A DNA stretch of 64,000 nucleotides from Phycomyces nitens. Taxonomy: Eukaryota > Mucoromycota > Mucoromycetes > Mucorales > Phycomycetaceae. Made by a program: the position numbers and the translations under genes. Below, piece after piece: positions 1 through 9,191 of this stretch. Numbering within the stretch: the first letter of the stretch is position 1; each line of letters begins with the position of its first letter. Under the pieces are notes generated by a model. It was not told where the DNA came from and did no database searches. It was given only the letters and a program-made list of their open reading frames with translations. The DNA is taken from assembly GCA_022702545.1 (NCBI GenBank), contig JAHRBC010000010.1, positions 62,001 to 126,000 of the forward strand, read 5' to 3'.

Positions 1-60
1 TTTTCGGTTAAGAATAAATCCTAAAATCCCAATTAGGAATAATACCATCGATAAATTCAT
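1..60 (-). CDS. nad4L: NADH dehydrogenase subunit 4L, N-terminal part (runs off the window)
   Basis: The minus strand reads MNLSMVLFLIGILGFILNRK from an ATG at 60 to the window edge. This is the first membrane helix of NAD4L, a small membrane subunit of respiratory complex I. The rest lies outside the window. nad4L normally sits directly upstream of nad5 in fungal mitochondria, and nad5 on the same strand enters from the other end of the window, so the two ends are probably close on a circle. Only 20 residues are visible, but they match the family start well. Confidence 0.85.
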   Translation of the reverse strand, partial: MNLSMVLFLIGILGFILNRK

Positions 61-514
61 TATGTTTATTTGTAGTTAACTTTATAATCGTAATACCCTT
101 TTATTTTCATTTATTTCTTAAATTTTATAGCCCCCGGATTGACCAGGGGCCCAGACACGCTAAGACATGTCAAGACAAAAATGACTTAAATTTTAAATCA
201 AAGAAATAAGACACATTTCACAAAAAATACCTGCCCCCGGCCGGTGGCATGTTACGCCCAATTGGCCGGGGATTTTATCAAAAAAATTCATTAAATTAAC
301 AATCAGGATATTTATTTACTTTTATCTATTTCTATAAAATTTAGGGGGGCAGAGCCCCCCCCAGTTCCCAATTGGCCGAGGAGTGGCCGTTGTTCCAGAA
401 ATAAACCCCAGCCGTAGTCCAATAAACACGCCGCGCTGGGCTCCTAACTTACAACCAAGGTTAGGCCTGAGGAATCATCCGGATTTATAGCCCTCCTCCA
501 CATTTCTCAGTGGT

Positions 515-579
515 GGATTGAGCGCCTGGATTGAGCGCCTGGATTGAGCGCCTGGATTGAGCGCCTGGATTGAGCGCCT
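515..579. repeat. 13-bp tandem repeat, 5 copies
   Basis: The unit GGATTGAGCGCCT is repeated five times head to tail without change, with the start of a sixth unit (GGA). It lies in a spacer and encodes nothing recognisable. Confidence 0.95.
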
Positions 580-710
580 GGAGGAGGCAAAATTGGGATC
601 ACACGGGTTACAACTCGGGGATCACTCCTATATTAATTCCTTTATAAACCAACTCGGAGATTCGACTCATTCCCAAGTTCTGAAACCGCGATCTGCAGCT
701 CTATGTTGAA

Positions 711-776
711 GCGAGGGAAGCGCGAAGCGCTTCCCGGGGCCGAGGGGCCCCCACGGCAGCGTGGGGCCCCCTCAGC
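711..776 (+). repeat. GC-rich double-hairpin element, family B
   Basis: Two adjacent GC hairpins: one with arms around GGGAAGCGC..GCGCTTCCC, one with arms around GGGGCCCCCACG..CGTGGGGCCCC. The same pair recurs in both orientations at 3258-3325, 4207-4267, 16582-16646, 37781-37850 and 41469-41539, with variants at 9341-9408 and 17466-17520. Known parallel: double-hairpin elements of Allomyces mitochondrial DNA. Confidence 0.8.
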
Positions 777-975
777 TGCAGATCGTCCACTAAATCAATG
801 CTATTGTACCAAGCTGAACTTCTACTATTCTTGACCGGACCCCGAAGGGGTCCGGGGGGGTATAGGATCTTCTGGACGCTTTAAACTACTAATCCACCTA
901 TAGATGACAAACTTATTATTCATCTTTTTTAGCGATAGCTTTTTATTCTCTTCAAATTCCTGCGATTTAAACTCT

Positions 976-1045
976 TTCAAAGCCCCCGCGCCAAGGCGCG
1001 GGGGTCTTGAATAGGGGGCGGACATAGTCCGCCCCCAGTTCAAAG
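976..1045 (+). repeat. GC-rich double-hairpin element, family C, copy 1
   Basis: Two hairpins (CCCCCGCGCC..GGCGCGGGGG and GGGGGCGGAC..GTCCGCCCCC) bounded on both sides by TTCAAAG. The same element, with the same 63-nt spacing between the TTCAAAG repeats, lies at 7264-7333 inside an intron endonuclease ORF. Confidence 0.85.
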
Positions 1046-1152
1046 AGTTTATTTCAAGTTACATGGAAATTAAGACGGGCCCGCGCGTAGCGCGGACTGT
1101 CAGCGGGCCCTGCGGGCCCCCGCGGACTCTTGGTTGTCTTGAGTTATCTTTA

Positions 1153-1649
1153 TTTCCATCTATAGTGTCCTTCTCTAAAAACACTACTTCAAATCCCCCG
1201 GGAGAAACATCAGTTGATTCTATTAATGAATCAGAAGTATTAGTAAATTTAGGTTTTAACCCTTCTAAAATTCTTGATTTTGATAATTTTAGAAACAAAA
1301 ATTATGATTGGAAAAAGGGTGAATCTAAATATTTTAAATTATATAGTTATGGAACTAATGGAGTTACTAGTATTACTGAAATGTTAAATATTTTTAGTCC
1401 GCGTCCTAATAAATTATTTTTAGAATTCCAATGGTTATTAGTGGAAGACATGTATATTGTTTATCTAGACAATTACTTGTTACTAATAAAACTGATCCTA
1501 AAGAAATCTTTGATTTTATTGAATTTAAGATGGAGTTAGAATCATTAAAATATAACTTAAAGTTAGGTGATACAATCTATATTAATTCCTTTATAAACCA
1601 ACTCGTATTTCAGCCATCCATCCGGAGTTGGCGGTCGACCTTTATCTAA
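1153..1649 (+). pseudogene. Remnant ORF, possibly N-terminal part of a plasmid-type DNA polymerase
   Basis: An AT-rich coding-like stretch runs in one frame to about 1430 and continues in another frame to 1649, so the reading frame is broken. The upstream ATG at 1063 lies in a GC-rich element and is not a believable start. Residues such as FNPSKILDFDNFRNKNYDWK and DPKEIFDFIEFKMELESLKY look like real protein, hydrophilic and with host-like codon use. The style faintly resembles N-terminal regions of linear mitochondrial plasmid DNA polymerases, but no motif proves it. A 29-bp piece of its 3' end is copied at 628-656. Best treated as an unidentified broken gene. Confidence 0.35.
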
Positions 1650-1665
1650 GAGTGGGGAGGTAATT
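1650..1665 (-). promoter_or_regulatory. C-rich 3' motif (candidate RNA-end signal)
   Basis: The minus strand reads ATTACCTCCCCACTC, a variant of the C-rich motif found after most protein genes here. It lies downstream of trnF on the same strand. Function is inferred from recurrence only. Confidence 0.25.
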
Positions 1666-1822
1666 AATTTAATTTTAGCCCCCGGGTCGGGTTCACCCCG
1701 TACCTGAGGGTACCGGGGCGCCCCGCCCCGGGGAGTAAATTTGTTCCAAAATTGGTTAATCCCCCTAAATCTTTTAATTGAACCCCGGGCCACAGCCATC
1801 CGCCCGGGAAGTTAAATTTAAT

Positions 1823-1894
1823 TGTTCTGGGGAGGAATTGAACCTCCTCACTACGATTTTCAGTCGTACGCTCTACCATTTAAGCTACCAAAAC
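1823..1894 (-). tRNA. trnF: tRNA-Phe (GAA)
   Basis: Cloverleaf on the minus strand: acceptor GTTTTGG/CCAGAAC, anticodon stem TACGA/TCGTA with loop CTGAAAA giving GAA, T arm GGAGG-TTCAATT-CCTCC. Confidence 0.93.
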
Positions 1895-2341
1895 TATTCA
1901 TTTCTTTTAATGTCCTCCCCGAACCAAAGGTTCCCAATTGGGCTCCGACTGCGACGTCGTTGAAATAATACCCCGATCTCTGCAAAGTACCGGATTGCCC
2001 TCTAGCCGAGGGGTCGACTGACCCCGAGGTGAGTCCCTCGGGGCTAGTTTTAACAAACTTGCTCCGCTAGGGCCAGTTTTAACAAACTTGGGACGGGACC
2101 ATCCCAAGGAGTGAGTCGAAGTAATTCTATACTGTGGAACTCAGGAGGAATGAACACTACCGGGATTGCGTGGAAGTCCGAGGGGCGGCTACGCCGCCCC
2201 TCAGCTATACCCCGAAGGGGGGACAGAGCCTTCGGGGCTTTTAAGTATTAAGCCGATTTAGATAATCACTAATAAATGGGAACCGGGGCGGGCGATATTA
2301 TGCCACCGCCCCAGGTCAATTATATAATAATGTATAGAATA
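1895..2341. other. Spacer with GC-rich repeats, no gene seen
   Basis: Contains GC hairpins and two copies of the segment TTTTAACAAACTTG within 2046-2092. That block recurs at 2589-2633 and 27530-27560. Confidence 0.5.
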
Positions 2342-2415
2342 TCAGGTTGGTAAGATTTGAACTTACACTATTTTACTCCCAAAGTAAATGCCTTACCAGA
2401 TTAGGCTACAACCTG
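2342..2415 (-). tRNA. trnP: tRNA-Pro (UGG)
   Basis: Minus strand: acceptor CAGGTTG/CAACCTG, anticodon loop TTTGGGA giving TGG, T loop TTCAAAT. Confidence 0.93.
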
Positions 2416-2860
2416 ATTATAAAAATGTTATAATAACGCTCAACTAATATTCGACGAAGGGGCCGGCTAGCCCCGAGGGACGAGGGGGGCCAGAGGCCCC
2501 CCGAAACCCCGGCTCCGGGGGGCGGCTTTGCCGCCCCCTAGGGCCGGGGGCCCTGTCCCCGGGCTCTTCGACCCCAATTGGAGAAAGTTTTAACAAACTT
2601 GCTCCGCTAGGGCCAGTTTTAACAAACTTGGGGCTCCCACGGGTTTCGGGGACCCGCCCCTTCTCTCATCTGGGCCCCTGTCGGGAAGAGAAGAGAAGAG
2701 AAGGGGGCTTTGGGCATAAAAATTATACTCATTTTTGGGCCATCGGGGCCCCCGAAATTTTTCATTATTTCAAAACTTCGGGGGCCGGCTTTGCCTCGGG
2801 CCGGGCGTAGCCCGCCCGTCGCAAGACCCCGCACGCTCTGCGTGCGGGGATTTGCAGGAT
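2416..2860. other. Spacer with GC-rich hairpins, no gene seen
   Basis: Several GC palindromes, a short GAAGA microsatellite (about 2689-2703) and the second copy of the TTTTAACAAACTTG block. ORFs here are by-products of the GC-rich sequence. Confidence 0.5.
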
Positions 2861-2932
2861 TGGAGTTACCGAGACTCGAACTCGGACTACTCGTATGCAA
2901 AACGAGCCCTCTACCATTTAAGGGATAACCCC
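2861..2932 (-). tRNA. trnA: tRNA-Ala (UGC)
   Basis: Minus strand: acceptor GGGGTTA/TAACTCC, anticodon stem CTCGT/ACGAG with loop TTTGCAT giving TGC, T arm CCGAG-TTCGAGT-CTCGG. A promoter-like nonanucleotide lies about 12 bp upstream. Confidence 0.94.
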
Positions 2933-2943
2933 TGTTGAACTGT

Positions 2944-2952
2944 TACTTATAT
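2944..2952 (-). promoter_or_regulatory. Nonanucleotide promoter-like site before trnA
   Basis: The minus strand reads ATATAAGTA followed by A, identical to the Saccharomyces cerevisiae mitochondrial promoter consensus. It points at trnA, whose 5' end is at 2932. Confidence 0.5.
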
Positions 2953-3161
2953 TAATTTAACCGGTACAGAATGTACACTTTTTGATTAAGGTCCCCGATG
3001 GGGCTTTGCCCATCGGGGACTCTCCCCGCCCCGGCTCTGGGGGGAAGGGCTACATAAAATTGGGGTCGTAACCCCAATTTCTGTGGACTCTCGGGGGCGC
3101 GGAGCGCCCCTCGGGCTACGGGCCCGCCCCGTGGCCCTTCGGGGCCTTCGGCCCCCTCGGG

Positions 3162-3208
3162 CTATTAAATTTAATTTTATAAAAATAAATAAATTGATTT
3201 TTACTTTG
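3162..3208 (-). repeat. AT-core hairpin element, copy 1
   Basis: A conserved 47-nt AT-rich core (GAAGTAAAAAT.. to ..TTTAGCCC on the other strand) bounded by GC arms. Near-identical cores lie at 4023-4082, 5526-5583, 41351-41411 and 59833-59894. Confidence 0.8.
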
Positions 3209-3257
3209 ACCGGGCCCCCCATTTACTTTTTTTAATATTAAGTACCTAAGGGGGCGG

Positions 3258-3325
3258 AGCTGAGGGGGCCCCACGCTGCCGTGGGGCCCCCTCGGCCCCG
3301 GAAAGCGCTTCGCGCTTTCCGGAGC
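3258..3325 (-). repeat. GC-rich double-hairpin element, family B
   Basis: Reverse-orientation copy of the element at 711-776. Flanking CGGAGCT on both sides looks like a target duplication. Confidence 0.8.
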
Positions 3326-3665
3326 TACACCTTCTTGAGTGGTGGTGCCCCAATTGGGTCGATTCAATAAAGGTAAGATCGATTTCAATAATACCATTTC
3401 CTGGAGGCCCAGCGCGCAAAGTTTCGGGTCGTCTCGACCCAGAATACAGAACTGGGGGCAGGCCCAAGGGCCGAAGATTGGGGACCCCCGGTCCCGGAGG
3501 TCCAATTTTGGTCTGGCAAAGATTTATCTTGACATCCGCCGGGGCTTCACCTCAGCGAGCCCCCTCAAAAATACCCTCCCCCCGAAAGGGAATACCCCCA
3601 AGGCCAGACGACCGAAAGGGCATCCGACCGGTCCCGGAGGGGCAAATATTAATAAACATTATAAT

Positions 3666-3736
3666 GCTGTTATAGTTCAATGGTAGAACGGTAAACTGTT
3701 AATTTATGAATAGAGGTTCGATTCCTCTTAACGGCT
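3666..3736 (+). tRNA. trnN: tRNA-Asn (GUU)
   Basis: Acceptor GCTGTTA/TAACGGC, anticodon stem GTAAA/TTTAT with loop CTGTTAA giving GTT, T arm GAGG-TTCGATT-CCTC. Confidence 0.93.
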
Positions 3737-4022
3737 ATATTTATTGATTCCGGCCGGGCGCGCTAATAAAGCGCGCCTGGCTGGAATCCGCGCCGGGTCC
3801 ATAGGACCCAATTGGGGCCCATTCCTTAATTTGTTCAAAATATTTTGAATTAAAAGGAAATACCTGTCATTTTAATACCACTTAATAATAGTTATTATTT
3901 CAATATTAAACATCTTTACCCGAACGGGACAAATCTCTCCGTTCCCCGCAATTGCGCTCTGCAATTGCGGGGTCCGGGACGGGGCTTAAAAAAGAATTTA
4001 TAAAAAAGTGGAGTTAAGAATC

Positions 4023-4082
4023 CGGCCGGGCGAAGTAAAAATAAATTTATTTATTTTTATCAAATTTTAATTTAGCCCGGCC
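4023..4082 (+). repeat. AT-core hairpin element, copy 2
   Basis: Arms CCGGCCGGGC / GCCCGGCC around the shared AT core. Opposite orientation to copy 1. Confidence 0.8.
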
Positions 4083-4206
4083 CCCAATCGGGGGCTACGC
4101 CCCCGACGGGCTCCGGGGCCAATAGGTTCTGGGGGTGCCGCCCATCGCAGAGGGGCGGCTACGCCGCCCCCGGCCCCCAATTGCCCCGTGAAACGGGGCA
4201 ATTGGG

Positions 4207-4267
4207 AGGGGGCCCCACGCTGCCGTGGGGCCCCTCGGCCCCGGAAAGCGCTTCGCGCTTTCCTCGC
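4207..4267 (-). repeat. GC-rich double-hairpin element, family B
   Basis: Same orientation as the 3258-3325 copy. It ends about 120 bp before the nad6 start. Confidence 0.8.
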
Positions 4268-4389
4268 TTATTCAAACCCGGGCTCGGCCCAATTGGGGGT
4301 CCGGTGAACTCGGATCCTATCTGAGGTTTTTAATTCGGCCCCCGCGGTTCTTAATTAGCCCTAATTTAATAGGGATAATTTTAGCTTAC

Positions 4390-5387
4390 ATGAACGCAAT
4401 TCTATTAGATCTATTGGCTTTTGGTTCTGTATTGTCTGGTATTTTAGTAATTACATCACGGAACCCTGTAATTTCTGTATTATTCTTAATTGCTGTTTTT
4501 GTTAATGTAGCTTGTTATTTAATTCTATTAGGTATCAATTTTATTGGTTAAAAGGCCAAAAGGATATTCTATAATATCTAAAATATCACTAAATACTAAA
4601 ATATCTCTATAATTAGATATACCTACAAGGTAATAATTATCTAATTGAGACAATTAGTAAGTAATTGTATAATTAATTACTTCAGAGACTACATGTGATA
4701 CATGTTTTATTAAATTATAAAACATGAAGATATAGTCCGTTCTCTCTATATTAATAGATTATAATGATTCTAAACCTTTAACCAAATAACTTATACAACT
4801 CGGGGTATTCTAATATAGAATACCCCTCTTGTTAAAATATAGAGTTTAAAATAAAAACCCTGGGGCGGACCCAGAACAATCGATTAATATACTTAAATCT
4901 AATTAATGTATCTTTTTATGATCGATTTATTAAATTAAATAAACGAGAGAAGCTTACGTATTTAATCGTTTATGTTGGAGCAATTGCTATTCTATTCCTA
5001 TTCGTAGTAATGATGCTTAATATTAAATTAGTAGAGCTACAAGACTCAGCAGAAGATAATTCTAATCCATATCCATTAGCTTTTGTATTAGGTACTCTAT
5101 TTGTAAGTGGTTTAGGATTAACTAATACGAATTTAGATAAAATCGATTTACCTGCAATTTTTGACTCAATTAACTTTTTATCATTCAAATCAGACAAATT
5201 AGAAACATTATTTGTTAGTCACTCTAATTGGGATAATGTATTTGTATCTCTTGATCAAATTAACAGTATCGGTCAAGTATTATATACTTCTCACGCATTA
5301 TTCTTAATTATTGCAAGTATGATTCTATTACTCGCAATGGTTGGACCTATTACGCTTTGCCTAAAACCAACTAAACGAATCGGATAA
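4390..5387 (+). CDS. nad6: NADH dehydrogenase subunit 6 (split by one group I intron)
   Basis: NAD6 is a membrane subunit of respiratory complex I in the inner membrane. Exons are 4390-4548 and 4953-5387, joining to 197 aa plus TAA. Start MNAILLDLLAFGSVLSG at the ATG of 4390; the join reads INFIG|LTYLIVYVGAIAILFLF, the conserved NAD6 core helix. Exon 1 ends in T and the intron ends in G, as expected for group I. The C-terminal half has further hydrophobic helices, the last ending WIGL-like before TAA. Codon use is strongly AT-rich like the other core genes. A longer upstream frame from 4225 lies in a GC element and was not used. Confidence 0.95.
4549..4952 (+). mobile_element. Group I intron in nad6 (no ORF)
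   Basis: 404 nt with no endonuclease gene. The core segment CAGAGACTACATG followed by GAAGATATAGTCC is the usual P7/P3 signature of group IB-like introns. Boundaries are fixed by rejoining the NAD6 frame. Confidence 0.85.
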
Positions 5388-6060
5388 GATAAGGAATTAA
5401 GGACAAGAGAAGGAATTAAGGTGCGGCCCGCGCAGCGGGCCTCACTATGGGGGCCCCACGGCAACGTGGGGCCCCCTCGGATAAGATTAGGAGTTATTTA
5501 TTTTTAGAAAACGGGATGTTTTCATCGGGGGCTAAATTTAAATTTTATAAAAATAAATAAATTTATTTTTACTTCGCCCCCGCCGAAAACTAAATAAGTA
5601 ATTATTGGCAATCTAATTAATATATAAGTTACAATAGACAAATTGTAAAATTTATCAATTGTTATTAGGACACTTATGTAAGTATATTTCTTACCCCTTT
5701 CGAGGGCGGCCGTAGGCCGCCCGAGAGATTATTCCGCAGCCCCGCTGTGGGGAACCTTAGTTCCTCTTAATAATCAGACCCGATTTCCTCCTTGATTATT
5801 ATTATATTCCCGAATTATAACTTAACTTCAATAGATAACTTGTTTATTACGGTGAGTTTCTATACCCGTAATTTGGGGAGAGAATAGCCCATTCCAATAA
5901 CTAATCCACTAAGCTCTAATAGCTTGATGACGATAGAATTAATAATCAAGATTATTCTAGAATTTCCGAGGGGCCCGAAGGCCCCGAAAGATTATTTACC
6001 GGATCTTTGATCCGGGGAATTTCTTTTTATTAGGATTTTGAATGGATATTATGATTATTC
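5388..6060. other. Spacer between nad6 and nad1
   Basis: GC hairpins near 5420-5480, an AT-core element (5526-5583) and more GC palindromes near 5705. No gene is recognised. Confidence 0.5.
5526..5583 (-). repeat. AT-core hairpin element, copy 3
   Basis: Shared AT core with GGGGGC/GCCCCC arms, in the orientation of copy 1. Confidence 0.8.
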
Positions 6061-9000
6061 ATGTATAATTATTTACTCATGTTATTATCACTTATTGAGG
6101 TACTTATTGTTATTGTACCATTATTATTATCTGTAGCTTTCATGACTATTGCAGAACGAAAGGCTATGGGATCTATGCAAAGACGATTAGGTCCTAATAG
6201 AGTAGGATATTATGGTTTATTACAACCATTGAGCAAGTGGCTTCCTTTGTATTAAACAAGGTTGAAAATAAGACTATATGCTGGAAAATTCATAAATTTA
6301 TTGTACCTAAAAGGTAATAATCAATAAATAAGAATAATCAGCAGGTAATTTATTTATAAAGAACCTCAACGATCACATGTCTCACATACTTAACAGTATG
6401 ATAATATGATCTATTTACTCAAAACTTAGAAGTAAGTTGCTATTCTATTTAATTTTCGATTATTATTAATTCTTGTTTGTTTAATTAGTTTAATCTTATT
6501 TAATAATGAGAATGAAATCAATTGTTTATTAGCAGTTAATAGTCCTTTTGTTTTATTGGCTAAATCAATTTATAAAAAAGCTGAATTTAAAATTAAAACA
6601 AAAAAACATGTAGCTGTTGATCACTGTCATTCATTTTCTGAAAATCATAATAAATTTAGAAAGAAATGGATGGGTCAATCAGGTATTTATAAAATTACTT
6701 GTTTATTAAATAATAAATTTTATTATTATGGATCTTCTAAAGATTTAGGTACACGATTAAAATATCATTATTATGTTACACCTAAAGATTCTAATAAATT
6801 TGGTTTATTTTTAAAAACAGTAGGATGGGATTATTTCTCTGTAACAATTGTAGAATTATGTGATTCTAAAGATTTAGCAGAAAGAGAAACTTGGTATCTT
6901 CAAAAATACCGACCTCTATTAAATACTTTATTTGAAGTAGGAGAATGGCCAGGAGTTAAATTTCATTCTGAAAGTACTAAAACTTTAATCAGTAAAACAT
7001 TAACTGGTAAAACACATTCAGAAGAAACTAAACTTAAAATGAGTCAATCTCATCAAGGTGAAAAAAATATCTTTTTTAATAAATCTTTACCTAAAGCTAC
7101 ATTAGATGCTGCAGCATTAGTAAATTCTAATCTTGTATGGGTTTATAACGCTGAAACTAAGACATTATTAAAAGAATCACCTATTTCAAGTAAGAGACAA
7201 ACTGCAAAAATTCTTGGAATTTCTTACAATTCTGTTGTTAAATATTTAGATACTGATAAATCTTTCAAAGCCCCCGCGCCAAGGCGCGGGGGTCTTGAAT
7301 AGGGGGCGGACATAGTCCGCCCCCAGTTCAAAGGATTTTTAATGTACAGTAAAGAGAAAGCCCCGGTATAAATCGGGGCTTTCCACGTTCGGAATAAATA
7401 TTATAGTAACAATTATTTGAGTAAATGTTGCAGATGCATTAAAACTATTTGTTAAAGAATCTGTACTTCCTGCTCATTCGAATAAAGCTTTATTCCTATT
7501 TGCTCCCGTGATCTCCCTGATCACGAGTCTATTATCATGGGGAGTAGTTCCTTTTGGTGCAGGATTAACATTATCAGATCTTAGTCTAGGAATTTTATAT
7601 CTATTAGCAGTTTCTTCTCTAGGAGTATATGGAGTAATTTTCGCAGGTTGGGCTGCCAATTCTAAATATGCATTCTTAGGAGGATTACGAAGTACAGCTC
7701 AAATGGTTAGTTACGAAGTTGTACTGGGATTAATCATCATTACAGTTGTATTATTAGTTGGATCACTTAACGTAACTGAGATTATTCAAGCTCAAATTAG
7801 TGTTTGGTATTAATATGCCTTTAGAATATTAAATTCTAATTAAATTTTGCTATATGCTGGAAAATCCTTAATATTGTAATACTTTATTAGTAACAATTTA
7901 CAGTATTGGATAATCAGCAGGAAAATATAAATAATTCCTCAGAGACTTCATGCAAAATATCATCCAATAATATTGGATGATGAAGATAAAGTCCAATCTT
8001 AAACTAATCTGTGTGAACTTAAGAATCACCTTAAGATTGATAATATTAATTATCATTTGTTTAATAATGATTTATCTCCCCATTTAGTTTATATTACTAA
8101 TTTAGTTGTATCCTTTCTTAGAATTTAAGTTAATCTAATACCTATTTAAATTTTTCTCACAAACATTATTTATCTACATCTACTAAGAGTGTAAAAAGAT
8201 TAACTAAAAAAGAACGAGAAAAAATCTGTTTAACAGATAAAGAAAAAGAAGTATTAGTAGGACTCGGGCCCCGCGTAGCGGGGCCGGGTCTCCGGGGGCC
8301 CGCTGCGCGGGCCCCCCGAGGACTATTATTAGGAGATGCGAGGGGCGTAGCCCCAATTGGGGGGCTTGCCACCCGATTGGGGTCAGTCCCCGCCCCGGGG
8401 GCTAGAATTTCTATAAATTATGAATCAATTAATACATTAAAATCTTTAGGTCGTTCTCATGCATCCTTCTATGTTATATAAGTTGAATTTCTAACAATAA
8501 ATTAATATTATCTTTCAATGTTTAAGAGACGATATTATTCCATTATTACCATTATCTTTAATGTTCTTAATTTCAGCAATTGCTGAAACTAATAGAGCTC
8601 CATTTGACTTACCAGAGGCTGAATCGGAGCTAGTTGCTGGTTTCTTTACTGAGCACTCTAGTGTACCTTTCGTAATGTTCTTCTTAGCAGAGTATGCTTC
8701 TATTATTTTAATGTCTACTTTAGTAAGCATTTTATTCTTAGGAGGATACTTAATTCCTTTTGTAAGTTTTGAAAATCCTACATTCTTATCATTAGAAGGA
8801 TTAAGTCTAGGTCTTAAAACTTGTCTAATTCTATTTATTTATATTTGGGTCTCCTCTGGCCCTTAACCCGAATTAATTCGGGTTAAATCTTAGCTATATG
8901 CTGGAACATCCATAATATTTTGAGTACTTTAATAGTTATAATCTTAAAATTAGGACAATCAGCAGGTAACATTTATTAATGATACCTCAGAGACTTCATG

Positions 9001-9191
9001 CTAATAATCATTAATGATGAAGATAAAGTCCATTATACTAATAATCATTATAATAGTATTTACGTAGAGCGAGTTTTCCAAGACTTCGATACGATCAACT
9101 AATGTCTTTCACATGGACAGGTATGCTTCCTCTAGCATTAGGGTTCATTATCTTAGTACCATGTATCTTAGTTGCATTTGAAATTGCTTAA
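6061..9191 (+). CDS. nad1: NADH dehydrogenase subunit 1 (three group I introns)
   Basis: NAD1 is the complex I membrane subunit at the ubiquinone-binding heel. Exons 6061-6229, 7428-7808, 8532-8850 and 9065-9191 join to 331 aa. Conserved blocks are all present: [20 protein letters not shown], the join [36 protein letters not shown], and [20 protein letters not shown], ending LVAFEIA then TAA. At every junction the exon ends in T and the intron in G. Each exon read alone runs into an early stop inside the following intron, so splicing is required. A C-rich 3' motif lies at 9219, 28 nt after the stop. Confidence 0.95.
6556..7302 (+). CDS. GIY-YIG homing endonuclease in nad1 intron 1, C-terminus replaced by a GC element
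   Basis: Homing endonucleases of this family cut intron-less alleles and spread the intron. The GIY-YIG motif is seen as [20 protein letters not shown], with downstream R, H and E residues typical of the nuclease domain. Repeated TH/SEETK blocks and a C-terminal NUMOD-type DNA-binding stretch ([18 protein letters not shown]) follow. The frame is open from 6436 but the first ATG is at 6670, so the start is uncertain. The last residues [12 protein letters not shown] come from the element inserted at 7264. Removing one 63-nt element unit would let the frame continue as [12 protein letters not shown] to a later stop at 7369-7371, which looks like the ancestral tail. Confidence 0.8.
   Translation: MAKSIYKKAEFKIKTKKHVAVDHCHSFSENHNKFRKKWMGQSGIYKITCLLNNKFYYYGSSKDLGTRLKYHYYVTPKDSNKFGLFLKTVGWDYFSVTIVELCDSKDLAERETWYLQKYRPLLNTLFEVGEWPGVKFHSESTKTLISKTLTGKTHSEETKLKMSQSHQGEKNIFFNKSLPKATLDAAALVNSNLVWVYNAETKTLLKESPISSKRQTAKILGISYNSVVKYLDTDKSFKAPAPRRGGLE
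7264..7333 (+). repeat. GC-rich double-hairpin element, family C, copy 2, inside the endonuclease ORF
   Basis: Practically the same element as 976-1045, with TTCAAAG at both ends 63 nt apart. It contributes a TAG (in GAATAG) that truncates the endonuclease frame. Confidence 0.9.
8134..8481 (+). pseudogene. LAGLIDADG endonuclease remnant in nad1 intron 2 with GC insertions
   Basis: The open frame reads [12 protein letters not shown], then about 20 GC-encoded residues, then LLLGDA, another GC-encoded stretch, then [25 protein letters not shown]+LLLGDA is the first LAGLIDADG motif of the LAGLIDADG_2 type split by an insertion. The remaining two thirds of such a protein are missing, so it is a pseudogene. 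Confidence 0.7.
8259..8324 (+). repeat. GC double hairpin with 6-bp direct repeats, inserted in frame
   Basis: AGGACT occurs at 8259-8264 and 8319-8324, exactly 60 nt apart. Between them lie two GC palindromes. Removing 60 nt restores the codons for VLVGLLLGDA. Confidence 0.85.
8851..9064 (+). mobile_element. nad1 intron 3 (short group I, no ORF)
   Basis: Only 214 nt: GGACAATCAGCAGGTAA and CAGAGACTTCATG..GAAGATAAAGTCC make up the core. Boundaries are fixed by the IWV|RAS join. Confidence 0.85.

Larger units (their letters stand above)
61..1062. other. Intergenic region with repeats, no gene recognised
   Basis: AT-rich spacer broken by GC-rich hairpins. It holds a 13-bp tandem repeat (515-579), a GC-rich double hairpin (711-776), a second double hairpin (976-1045) and a 29-bp segment (628-656) repeated at 1577-1605 inside an ORF remnant. 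Small ORFs here arise from the GC palindromes and are not convincing. Confidence 0.6.
2953..3665. other. Spacer rich in hairpin elements
   Basis: Holds an AT-core element (3162-3208) and a family B double hairpin (3258-3325, flanked by CGGAGCT on both sides). No coding region is supported. The small ORFs fall in repeats. Confidence 0.5.
3737..4389. other. Spacer before nad6 with hairpin elements
   Basis: Holds an AT-core element (4023-4082) and a family B double hairpin (4207-4267). An in-frame extension of nad6 upstream of 4390 runs through the GC element and is not expected to be translated. Confidence 0.5.
6230..7427 (+). mobile_element. nad1 intron 1 (group I, GIY-YIG type)
   Basis: 1198-nt intron. 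The core near the 5' end contains the segment AATAATCAGCAGGTAA. It carries a GIY-YIG endonuclease ORF whose 3' end is cut by a GC double-hairpin element (7264-7333). Confidence 0.85.
7809..8531 (+). mobile_element. nad1 intron 2 (group I, decayed LAGLIDADG)
   Basis: 723 nt. The core has AATCAGCAGGAAAATA and CAGAGACTTCATG..GAAGATAAAGTCC. It contains a small endonuclease remnant interrupted by GC elements. Confidence 0.85.

Noticed and set aside
515..579. Tandem repeats considered as CRISPR
   Set aside because: Units are contiguous with no spacers, and mitochondria do not carry CRISPR systems.
1063..1539. 158-codon ORF with ATG at 1063
   Set aside because: The first 30 codons are GC palindrome sequence and the frame breaks near 1430. 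Only the AT-rich part from about 1153 is treated as a remnant.
2619..2938. Overlapping ORFs of 60-93 codons around 2.6-2.9 kb
   Set aside because: Encoded by GC palindromes and the antisense of trnA.
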